Part shown: positions 1-5,199 of the stretch, piece by piece
Layout of the letters: each line of letters begins with the position of its first letter
How positions within the stretch are numbered: position 1 is the stretch's first letter
Source of the DNA: JAHFOW01 sp964370795
GTDB taxonomy: Bacteria > Planctomycetota > Brocadiia > Brocadiales > Brocadiaceae
Assembly (NCBI GenBank): GCA_964370795.1
Contig: CAYJME010000188.1
Span: 1 to 6,492, forward strand
DNA length: 6,492 nucleotides
Direction of reading: 5' to 3'
Program-made: the position numbers and the translations under genes
The notes under the pieces: generated by a model
Seen by the model: only the letters and a program-made list of their open reading frames with translations
What the model was told of the DNA's origin: nothing
Database searches by the model: none

Positions 1-74
1 TTACAAAACGCATTTTCGGCACACGGTTTTTATAAGATTGAAATTCCTATACATTTAAGTAATCAGTCTGAATA

Positions 75-494
75 TTAATAATCTTTACACGATAATCCAA
101 TCCCTGAAATTTCAGTGTCTGGATTCTTTCTGAAAAAGTGAAGATGCGCATCACACAAACAATCAGACGAACCAAACCCCATAACCGGTATTGTTGCATT
201 CTTTATACCCCCAACTTTGCGGTTTAAAACACACTCCATGTGTTTTGCGCCAGCATAGGGAGAAACAAGAATTACCTTTCCGTGCCGGAGAAGATAGTCG
301 ATATGCCAGTGGAGTTTCTTTTTTTGCTGAAGATGCCGTTCAATTCTGAGTTTCAGGTTGTTCTGGGCGCTTCCGACATAGACATAAAAACCCGCCTGAA
401 AATCAAAGGCGCCAAGTTTTCCTATTTCAATACGTTGATTCCTGACTACTCTCACAATCAGGCAATAGACACCTTTATTGAGAACATTGTCCAT
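75..494 (-). CDS. GIY-YIG family protein, DUF123 (Uri-type) putative nuclease
   Basis: This 139-residue protein spans a whole DUF123 domain, the GIY-YIG subgroup found alone or fused to endonuclease III-like proteins. Visible motifs are G8-V-Y10 (the GIY part), Y39-V-G41-S-A (the YIG part), R50 and R53-H54 in the following helix (R50 fits the catalytic arginine), the family signature HWHIDYLL at 62-69, E87 as a candidate metal ligand, and GFGSSDC at 106-112 followed by C114 and H117. All catalytic-type residues appear intact. The family is presumed to cut DNA, but its substrate and cellular role are not established. The start at 494 places the GIY strand at residue 8, as usual, and no other Met lies before it. 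No clear ribosome binding site is visible. The gene diverges from the H-like gene cluster and is probably unrelated to it. Family assignment is firm; nuclease activity is inferred. Confidence 0.9.
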   Translation of the reverse strand: MDNVLNKGVYCLIVRVVRNQRIEIGKLGAFDFQAGFYVYVGSAQNNLKLRIERHLQQKKKLHWHIDYLLRHGKVILVSPYAGAKHMECVLNRKVGGIKNATIPVMGFGSSDCLCDAHLHFFRKNPDTEISGIGLSCKDY

Positions 495-598
495 AAAGTT
501 TATAGTATAAAAAATTCACTGATGATTGAAAAGCTAATTATCACGAAAGCCGGAATCTCCTTAAAACCAATTATCCTTGACAACCCATATATCATGTG

Positions 599-626
599 TT
601 AACATTTCGCACTTAATAGTTATAAT
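599..626 (+). promoter_or_regulatory. Candidate sigma70-type promoter for the H-like/DUF1611/epimerase cluster
   Basis: TTAACA at 599-604 (5 of 6 to the -35 consensus) is followed after 16 bases by a perfect TATAAT at 621-626. The predicted transcription start, near 633, lies just before a GAGG ribosome binding site (634-637) and the ATG at 647, so the leader would be only about 14 bases. A second -35-like TTGACA sits at 577-582, but its best 17-base-spaced partner (TAACAT at 600-605) is weak. This is a pattern match only. Confidence 0.5.
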
Positions 627-646
627 TTATTGCGAGGCATTATGTT

Positions 647-1093
647 ATGATTCCTGAACATTTAAAATACTTACCCACGCACGAATGGTTTTTGTTCGAA
701 ACCAAGTCAATCACGGTTGGTCTGACACACCACATCCTTGGAGAATTGGATAGACTTTTATTTCTCGATCTCCCGAAGGTAGGCGAAGAAATCCTGTCCG
801 GCATCTCTTTTGGTGAAGTTGAATCGTTAGCAATGTTACTGGACATTACGTCACCATGGGACGGCGAGGTTATAGCGGTAAACGAACGTTTGTTTGATGA
901 CCTCGATTTACTGAGTAACAATCCTTATGAACAGGGCTGGCTTATTAAATTCATAACACGTGAAACCATTTCCCCTGATGATTTTTTAAGCTCTCGGGAA
1001 TATGCAGCACATATTGGTAAATTGCAATCTCCACATCCCCCGAGAGAACTAAAACAACACAGTAAGATTCTCAGAGAAAAGCGGAAAAAATAG
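647..1093 (+). CDS. Glycine cleavage H-like protein lacking the lipoyl lysine
   Basis: The 148-residue product aligns along its length with GcvH, the lipoyl carrier of the glycine cleavage system. LKY..THEW (6-14), TVGLT (23-27), LFLDLPKVGEE (38-48), FGEVES (55-60), SPWDGEVIAVNE (69-80) and NPYEQGWLIKF (92-102) all match the H-protein fold. In GcvH the lipoylated lysine lies in an ES(V)K motif. Here the segment reads ESLAML, so Ala62 (codon GCA) takes its place and no lysine is nearby. Reversion to a lysine codon would need at least two base changes. The protein extends past the usual end into a basic tail (residues 131-148, rich in Lys and Arg). The start is supported by GAGG at 634-637; an upstream ATG at 642 hits a stop after two codons. 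It cannot act as a normal glycine-cleavage carrier. It may be a structural or regulatory paralogue, but its function is unknown. It leads the DUF1611/epimerase cluster, with an 18-base gap. Confidence 0.85.
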   Translation: MIPEHLKYLPTHEWFLFETKSITVGLTHHILGELDRLLFLDLPKVGEEILSGISFGEVESLAMLLDITSPWDGEVIAVNERLFDDLDLLSNNPYEQGWLIKFITRETISPDDFLSSREYAAHIGKLQSPHPPRELKQHSKILREKRKK

Positions 1094-1111
1094 CCCTTTC
1101 CATCAAATACC

Positions 1112-2149
1112 ATGACCCAGCACAGGATCGTTATACTTACCGAAGGCAGACTTGATGTTTTTACCGCAAAAACTGCTGTGAGCGTTATCCGTTATCGCAG
1201 AGATGATGTTGTCGCAATCATCGACAGCGTCAATGCCGGAAAAAACCTCGATTCAATTATCGGCGTTGGCAAAGGTATACCTATTGTAAAAAATATTGAA
1301 GAAACATTACCCCTGAAACCCACCGCCCTCCTGGTCGGCATTGCCCCTCCCGGCGGTATGTTACCTGCCGAGTGGAGAAAACATATTACCGATGCCTTAA
1401 AAAACAGGATTGACATTATTAACGGACTTCACCTGCACATGGAAGAGGATTCTGAGTTCTGCAAACTAGCGCGTGATTACCAAAGTAAAATATGGGACGT
1501 CCGTAAGGCGCCTGAGAGTCTCCCCATTGGCACGGGTAAGGCAAGGGATACAAAGACATTGCGCATCCTTACCGTCGGTTCAGACTGTAACATTGGAAAG
1601 ATGGTGACGTCCATTGAAATCACCCGGGCTGCAAAAAAACGAGGAATAAACGCATGTTTTGTCGCCACAGGACAGACGGGTATTATGATTGAAGGAAGCG
1701 GAATTGCTGTTGATCACGTTATTTCCGATTTTATTTCCGGGGCGGCGGAAAAGCTCGTCCTTGACCGCGCACAGTATCAACTCCTGAACATTGAAGGACA
1801 GGGAAGCATCAACCATCCGGCATATTCAGGCGTTACGCTCGGTCTCTTACACGGTTCTGCGCCACAGGGTCTTATCCTGTGCCATCAACCTGTCCGTAAA
1901 ACCCTTCGGCATTACGCCAATTTCCCCATATTGCCATTAAACCACCTGATTGAACTTTACGAAAAAATAGCACAACCCATTCAGCCGTGTAAGGTGCTTG
2001 GCATTTCTCTCAACTGCTTTGGCATGTCCGAACAGGATGCACAAAACGAAATCGACAAGGTTGAAAAAGAGGTGAAACTGCCTGTTACCGATCCCATTAA
2101 ATTTGGCGTAGACAAATTTATCAAAGTTATTCAGCCCCGCTTGCCATGA
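1112..2149 (+). CDS. DUF1611 protein, DgcN-like (putative D-glutamate N-acetyltransferase)
   Basis: This 345-residue protein has the two-part layout of DUF1611. An N-terminal Rossmann-like domain (about 1-135) contains the GIAPPGG loop (76-82). The C-terminal domain starts with the P-loop-like GSDCNIGKM (156-164), then ATGQTG (185-190), HVISDFISGAAE (202-213), EGQGS (228-232), HPAYSG (235-240) and LGLLHGS (243-249). The characterised member DgcN is described as acetylating D-glutamate with acetyl-CoA, ahead of the racemase DgcA. The epimerase encoded immediately downstream (ATGA overlap at 2146-2149) makes that role plausible here, although many DUF1611 proteins next to epimerases have not been tested. 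The P-loop has five rather than four residues between Gly and GK and lacks the usual Ser/Thr after the lysine, so ATP binding should not be assumed. No ribosome binding site is visible. The start is in the same frame as the preceding gene, whose stop codon is 18 bases upstream, so translation is probably coupled. Confidence 0.85.
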   Translation: MTQHRIVILTEGRLDVFTAKTAVSVIRYRRDDVVAIIDSVNAGKNLDSIIGVGKGIPIVKNIEETLPLKPTALLVGIAPPGGMLPAEWRKHITDALKNRIDIINGLHLHMEEDSEFCKLARDYQSKIWDVRKAPESLPIGTGKARDTKTLRILTVGSDCNIGKMVTSIEITRAAKKRGINACFVATGQTGIMIEGSGIAVDHVISDFISGAAEKLVLDRAQYQLLNIEGQGSINHPAYSGVTLGLLHGSAPQGLILCHQPVRKTLRHYANFPILPLNHLIELYEKIAQPIQPCKVLGISLNCFGMSEQDAQNEIDKVEKEVKLPVTDPIKFGVDKFIKVIQPRLP

Positions 2150-3165
2150 ATCTCTCGTTCCACCCGCTCGACTTACAATTACGACATACATTTCAGATTG
2201 CCAGAGAAACCCGTGATATTCAAAACAATATCATTATTCATGTACAGGATAATGACGGAACTACCGGACTGGGAGAGGCAGCGCCTACCAGGTTTTTCGG
2301 TGAAGATGTGCAGGGCGTTAGCCGGATATTCCACGAATCCAAAGATTTATTCAGCGCTATCGATCCATTCCAAATAGAAGATATAACCAATCAACTTAAA
2401 AGCAAATACCCGAAAGATACAGCCGCGCGTGCAGCGATTGACCTGGCAATCCACGATATCGTGGGCAAGAAACTCAAGATACCCCTTTATAAATTATTTG
2501 GCCTGAATCGACACGAAACAAAGGTAACATCGTTTACTATCGGCATTGATACGCTCGACACTATGTGCAAAAAGGTTGCAGAAGCCAGGGATTTTCCCAT
2601 GCTCAAGATAAAAGTAGGTTTCAAAAATGATATAGAAATATTAAGAGAATTGCGCAAGATTACCCGGGCCACGTTCCGCGTGGACGCCAATACAGGCTGG
2701 ACGGTTGATGAGGCAATACAAAAATTAAACCATATGGAAGAACTTGGCGTTGAACTGGTAGAACAGCCGTTTCCCGTCGGCAGCCTTGAATCGCTCAGGA
2801 AGCTGAGAAATGCGGTAAAAATTCCCGTCTTTGCAGATGAAGACGTACGAGATTCAAAAGATATACCACTCTTGTCGGGTCTTGTTGATGGCATCAATAT
2901 AAAACTCATGAAGTGCGGAGGATTGCGGGAGGCGCTCCGAATGATCCACACAGCCCGTGCGCATAACATGAAGATCATGATCGGCTGCAACATTGAAAGC
3001 TCTGTGTCCATCACTGCAGCAGCCCACCTCTCACCCCTGGCAGACTACGTTGACCTTGATGGAAATCTTCTTGTCACCAATGACCCCTATACCGGTGTCA
3101 CGGTTGATAAGGGAAAACTAATATTACCGGAGGGTAATGGATTGGGGGTTGTACAAATAAATTAA
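2146..3165 (+). CDS. Enolase-superfamily dipeptide epimerase / N-acyl-amino-acid racemase (AEE- or DgcA-like)
   Basis: The 339-residue product is a complete mandelate-racemase/MLE-type enolase-superfamily enzyme with a capping domain (about 1-125) and a barrel. Catalytic features are all present: TSFTIGID (128-135), the KIK pair K154/K156, metal ligands D180 (in DANTGW), E206 (in EQP) and D231 (in ADED), the second-lysine segment NIKLMKCGG (251-259), GCNIESS (280-286), and the DLD motif D303-x-D305. That DxD motif is typical of L-Ala-D/L-Glu epimerases, where it binds the substrate ammonium group. Such enzymes invert the alpha carbon of a Glu residue, either in L-Ala-D-Glu from murein or, in DgcA, in N-acetyl-D-Glu. 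The DxD motif favours dipeptides, while the DUF1611 partner favours N-acetyl-Glu, so specificity is unresolved. The ATG overlaps the previous stop codon (ATGA), strongly implying one operon and coupled translation. No independent ribosome binding site is seen. The protein is probably cytoplasmic, with no signal peptide. Confidence 0.9.
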   Translation: MNLSFHPLDLQLRHTFQIARETRDIQNNIIIHVQDNDGTTGLGEAAPTRFFGEDVQGVSRIFHESKDLFSAIDPFQIEDITNQLKSKYPKDTAARAAIDLAIHDIVGKKLKIPLYKLFGLNRHETKVTSFTIGIDTLDTMCKKVAEARDFPMLKIKVGFKNDIEILRELRKITRATFRVDANTGWTVDEAIQKLNHMEELGVELVEQPFPVGSLESLRKLRNAVKIPVFADEDVRDSKDIPLLSGLVDGINIKLMKCGGLREALRMIHTARAHNMKIMIGCNIESSVSITAAAHLSPLADYVDLDGNLLVTNDPYTGVTVDKGKLILPEGNGLGVVQIN

Positions 3166-3185
3166 GCATTCCTTAGTCATTTGAA

Positions 3186-3214
3186 TTTTCATGTATTAAA
3201 CATAAACTTATAAT
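3186..3214 (+). promoter_or_regulatory. Candidate promoter in the gap before the M20 gene
   Basis: The 63-base gap between the epimerase and the amidohydrolase contains TTTTCA at 3186-3191 (4 of 6 to the -35 consensus), a 17-base spacer, and a perfect TATAAT at 3209-3214. The implied start near 3221 would give a leader of about 8 bases with no ribosome binding site before the ATG at 3229. The M20 gene could therefore be transcribed both from the upstream operon and on its own. This is a pattern match in AT-rich DNA. Confidence 0.4.
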
Positions 3215-3228
3215 TTCAGTCAACAACC

Positions 3229-4407
3229 ATGCAAGACAACACACTTTTACAAGAAATACGAACTCGTGCACAAGGCATACATGATTACATCATACAGATG
3301 CGGCGGGACTTTCACAAACATCCGGAAATGGGCTTTACAGAAATCCGCACATCGGGCGTTATTGCAGAAGAATTGAAAAGGCTGGGACTCCAGGTACAAA
3401 CCGATGTTGCAAAAACGGGCATCGTTGGCATCCTCGACGTTGATGGCGCAACAACCACCGTTGCCTTTCGTGCCGATATGGATGCCCTGCCAATAACAGA
3501 AGAAAATGATCTCGAATATAAGTCTCAGAACGAAGGCATTGCACACGCCTGCGGACATGACGCCAACATGGCCATGCTCCTGGGCGCAGCCAAACTCATG
3601 GCCGGAATGAAAAACAAACTCAAACGACGGGTAAAATTTGTCTTTCAACCATGCGAAGAACAACACCCGGGCGGGGCAAAACTCATGGTGGAACAGGATG
3701 TTTTACATGGTGTGGAAGAGATCTACGGACTCCATATCGAGCCAAACCTTCCATCGGGCATCTTCGGATTACGTGCTGGACCTACTATGGCGGCAACGGA
3801 CCGCATTGTTATCACCATCATAGGAAAAGGCGGTCATGCATCCACCCCTCACCTGTGTGTAGACCCTGTGGTCATTGCCGCCGAGGTAATTCTGGCAATC
3901 CAGACCATTACATCCCGCAAGGTAAACCCCTTATCCCCGTGCGTAGTCTCGCTCTGCCAAATATCAGGTGGAACCACCTTTAACGTCATCCCTGACAAAG
4001 TCAGGATTACCGGGACGGTGAGAACGCTTTCAAAGGAATTAAGATACAGGATGCCGACCCTGCTCGAAGAGACGATAAAAGGGATTACTTCATACAATAA
4101 TGCAACCTATCAATTTGAATATCTGAGGGGACACCCGCCTTTGAATAATCCCCCGGCACAGGTGGATTTTATGCGGAACAAGATTATTGAACTCTTTGGA
4201 ATTAAAGCAGCAGAAAACATAGACCCCAAAATGGGTGGCGAAGATTTTTCCTACTACCTGGAGAAAATAAAAGGCGCCTTCGCATTTCTTGGTTCAGGAA
4301 ATCTGGAAAAAGGAACAAGCCACCCCTTACACAGCTCCCGATTCATGCTCGATGAAGATGTGCTCTCCATGGGACCGGCGCTGTTTACAGCCATTGCCTG
4401 CAGTTGA
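3229..4407 (+). CDS. M20D family metallo-amidohydrolase (N-acyl-L-amino-acid / hippurate hydrolase-like)
   Basis: This 392-residue protein matches the M20D amidohydrolases (hippurate hydrolase, N-acetyl-diaminopimelate deacetylase and IAA-amino acid hydrolase relatives), which are usually 380-400 residues. In order, it shows HKHPEMGFTE (29-38), FRADMDALP (80-88), HACGHD (106-111, with metal ligands C108 and H110), the catalytic/metal pair E143-E144 in FQPCEEQ, GLH (H169), GKGGHAS (199-205) opening the dimerisation domain, GGTTFNVIP (247-255), MGGEDFSYYL (335-344) and HPLHSS with H368 as the last metal ligand. All active-site residues are present, so it should be active. It removes acyl groups from N-acylated amino acids. 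In this context N-acetyl-L-glutamate (completing a DgcN-DgcA route) or a murein-derived peptide are reasonable substrates, but neither is shown. No signal peptide is visible, so it is probably cytoplasmic. No clear ribosome binding site precedes the start; the first methionine fits the family N-terminus. It lies 63 bases after the epimerase on the same strand. Confidence 0.9.
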   Translation: MQDNTLLQEIRTRAQGIHDYIIQMRRDFHKHPEMGFTEIRTSGVIAEELKRLGLQVQTDVAKTGIVGILDVDGATTTVAFRADMDALPITEENDLEYKSQNEGIAHACGHDANMAMLLGAAKLMAGMKNKLKRRVKFVFQPCEEQHPGGAKLMVEQDVLHGVEEIYGLHIEPNLPSGIFGLRAGPTMAATDRIVITIIGKGGHASTPHLCVDPVVIAAEVILAIQTITSRKVNPLSPCVVSLCQISGGTTFNVIPDKVRITGTVRTLSKELRYRMPTLLEETIKGITSYNNATYQFEYLRGHPPLNNPPAQVDFMRNKIIELFGIKAAENIDPKMGGEDFSYYLEKIKGAFAFLGSGNLEKGTSHPLHSSRFMLDEDVLSMGPALFTAIACS

Positions 4408-4442
4408 ACTGCTGTGTATACTTTAATACTATACTCGTAATA

Positions 4443-4462
4443 CTCGTTCCCACGCTCTGCGT
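4443..4462 (+). repeat. Left half-palindrome of the RAYT-associated REP-like repeat
   Basis: The sequence reads CTCGTTCCCACGCTCTGCGT. It contains a small ACGC-TCT-GCGT stem (4452-4462) but lacks the GGAACG arm that would complete the long hairpin, so it appears truncated. It is the inverted partner (18/20) of 5055-5074 beyond the transposase gene. It is preceded by two near-identical 9-mers, ATACTCGTA at 4431-4439 and ATACTCGTT at 4440-4448; the second overlaps the repeat. Confidence 0.6.
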
Positions 4463-4486
4463 CTATGTTTATAAATTAGTGAACTA

Positions 4487-5023
4487 ATGAGAAGCCGATA
4501 TAAATATTTTCATGACACTTGGCCATATTTTGTTACCAGTACCATTGTCAACTGGATACCGGTTTTTACCTCCCGATCCATGTTTGATATACTGATTGAC
4601 AGTCTCAAATTTCTCAGAGAAAATGGTTCCCTCAGGATTTTTGCTTATGTTATCCTTGAAAATCACATTCACATGATTGCCAGCGCTTCAGATTTAAGCA
4701 ACACCATGATGCGGTTTAAATCATATACGGCAAGAAGGATCATTGATTCTGCAGAGAGCAAGAATAACATATGGCTTCTTGAGCAGTTAAAGAATGAAAA
4801 AAAGGCCTTTAAGAATGACAGAAATTATCAACTCTGGCAGGAGGGTTTCCATCCGCAGCGTATTCAGTCCGAAGAGATGCTGAGGCAGAAGATAGTGTAT
4901 ATACACAATAATCCTGTAAGGAGAGGGTATGTTGATGACCCAACACATTGGGTTTATTCAAGCGCAAGAAATTATTTAAATAATGACCATTCTATTTTAG
5001 TACTTGATGAGATTTCATTGTAA
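4487..5023 (+). CDS. REP-associated tyrosine transposase (RAYT, Y1_Tnp HUH family)
   Basis: The 178-residue product is a single-domain Y1 (IS200-like) HUH transposase of the RAYT type. The N-terminus MRSRY..F and PYFVTSTIVNWIPVF (13-27) are typical. The HUH metal site is H60-I-H62 within ILENHIHMI, followed by the helix MMRFKSYTARRII (74-86). WQEGFHPQ (117-124) and YIHNNPVRRGYV (138-149) follow; Y138 is the likely catalytic tyrosine. WVYSSARNY (155-163) ends the domain. The length and all key residues are intact, so it may be functional. RAYTs are single-copy, domesticated relatives of IS200 transposases that cut and join single-stranded REP palindromes. Here, matching palindromes lie on both sides. 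The gene sits between the M20 gene and tex and probably has no metabolic link to either. No ribosome binding site is visible, but a TATAAA (4470-4475) lies shortly upstream. Confidence 0.92.
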   Translation: MRSRYKYFHDTWPYFVTSTIVNWIPVFTSRSMFDILIDSLKFLRENGSLRIFAYVILENHIHMIASASDLSNTMMRFKSYTARRIIDSAESKNNIWLLEQLKNEKKAFKNDRNYQLWQEGFHPQRIQSEEMLRQKIVYIHNNPVRRGYVDDPTHWVYSSARNYLNNDHSILVLDEISL

Positions 5024-5025
5024 TA

Positions 5026-5087
5026 AGACGCGGAGCGTCTCACCGTGCGTTCCCACGCGGAGCGTAGGAACGAGCGTAAGGGTACGC
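5026..5087 (+). repeat. Cluster of three REP-like hairpins downstream of the RAYT gene
   Basis: Three consecutive palindromes begin two bases after the transposase stop codon. The first is AGACGC-GGA-GCGTCT (5026-5040, perfect 6-bp stem). The second has 11-base arms CGTTCCCACGC and GCGTAGGAACG around GGA (5048-5072, one mismatch). The third is GCGTA-AGGG-TACGC (5074-5087, perfect 5-bp stem). The first two share the 11-mer ACGCGGAGCGT (5028-5038 and 5055-5065). They are likely RAYT recognition palindromes. The first could also slow or end transcription, but no T-run follows, so a terminator call is not supported. Confidence 0.7.
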
Positions 5088-5101
5088 AGAGGGTAGGAAA
5101 G

Positions 5102-5140
5102 TACTCTTGTTACTCTTACTCTTTACTCTTGTTTACTCTT
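5102..5140 (+). repeat. Short irregular repeat of TACTCTT (five units)
   Basis: TACTCTT occurs at 5102, 5111, 5117, 5124 and 5134; the second and third units share one base and the others are separated by 0-3 bases. This low-complexity tract lies between the hairpin cluster and the tex promoter region. It resembles the TACTCGT pair to the left of the transposase gene (4432-4447). It has no coding potential. It could be replication slippage associated with the REP region; no function is evident. Confidence 0.6.
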
Positions 5141-5157
5141 ATACACAATGAGAAGCC

Positions 5158-5184
5158 TTGTGGTGAATTGCGAAACCATATAAT
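5158..5184 (+). promoter_or_regulatory. Possible tex promoter
   Basis: A perfect TATAAT lies at 5179-5184, 15 bases before the tex ATG. The best -35 candidate is TTGTGG at 5158-5163 (3 of 6) with a short 15-base spacer, so only the -10 element is convincing. A transcript would begin near the GAGGAG ribosome binding site at 5191-5196. Confidence 0.35.
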
Positions 5185-5199
5185 CAATCCGAGGAGACC

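Larger units (their letters stand above)
4443..5074 (+). mobile_element. RAYT/REP-type module bounded by imperfect inverted repeats
   Basis: A 20-base segment at 4443-4462 matches the reverse complement of 5055-5074 at 18 of 20 positions, enclosing the REP-associated transposase gene. The left copy (CTCGTTCCCACGCTCTGCGT) is half of a longer palindrome; the right copy lies within a full hairpin. This arrangement is typical of RAYT genes, which sit beside the short palindromes they are thought to act on. The exact outer borders are uncertain, because the RAYT gene may be resident rather than recently inserted and no target duplication is evident. Confidence 0.6.

Noticed and set aside
1..78. 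Open plus-strand frame from the window edge to TAA at 76-78 (25 codons), possibly the tail of an upstream gene converging on the GIY-YIG gene.
   Set aside because: Too short to recognise. The other two plus frames are also open for 10-18 codons from the edge, so the frame cannot be chosen.
240..602. 120-codon plus-strand open frame opposite the GIY-YIG gene.
   Set aside because: It lies mostly antisense to a well-recognised family member, has no recognisable motif, and no ribosome binding site is seen.
647..1093. Annotation as functional gcvH of the glycine cleavage system.
   Set aside because: The lipoyl-lysine is replaced by Ala62 and no gcvT or gcvP gene is in the window, so the standard name would mislead.
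2487..3014. 175-codon minus-strand open frame inside the epimerase gene.
   Set aside because: It is antisense to the conserved barrel motifs of the epimerase, its translation is Ser-rich with no domain, and it is explained as a shadow of the real gene.
3247..3666. Minus-strand (139 codons) and overlapping plus-strand (3651-3983) open frames inside the M20 gene.
   Set aside because: They overlap the metal-site region of an intact M20D enzyme in other frames and show no family features.
4400..4412. GCAGT-TGA-ACTGC hairpin over the M20 stop codon as a terminator.
   Set aside because: The stem is only 5 bp, the loop is the stop codon itself, and no T-run follows.
5026..5140. CRISPR array or tandem-repeat locus.
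   Set aside because: The units are palindromes and 7-mers of unequal type with no regular spacers; a REP/RAYT context explains them better.
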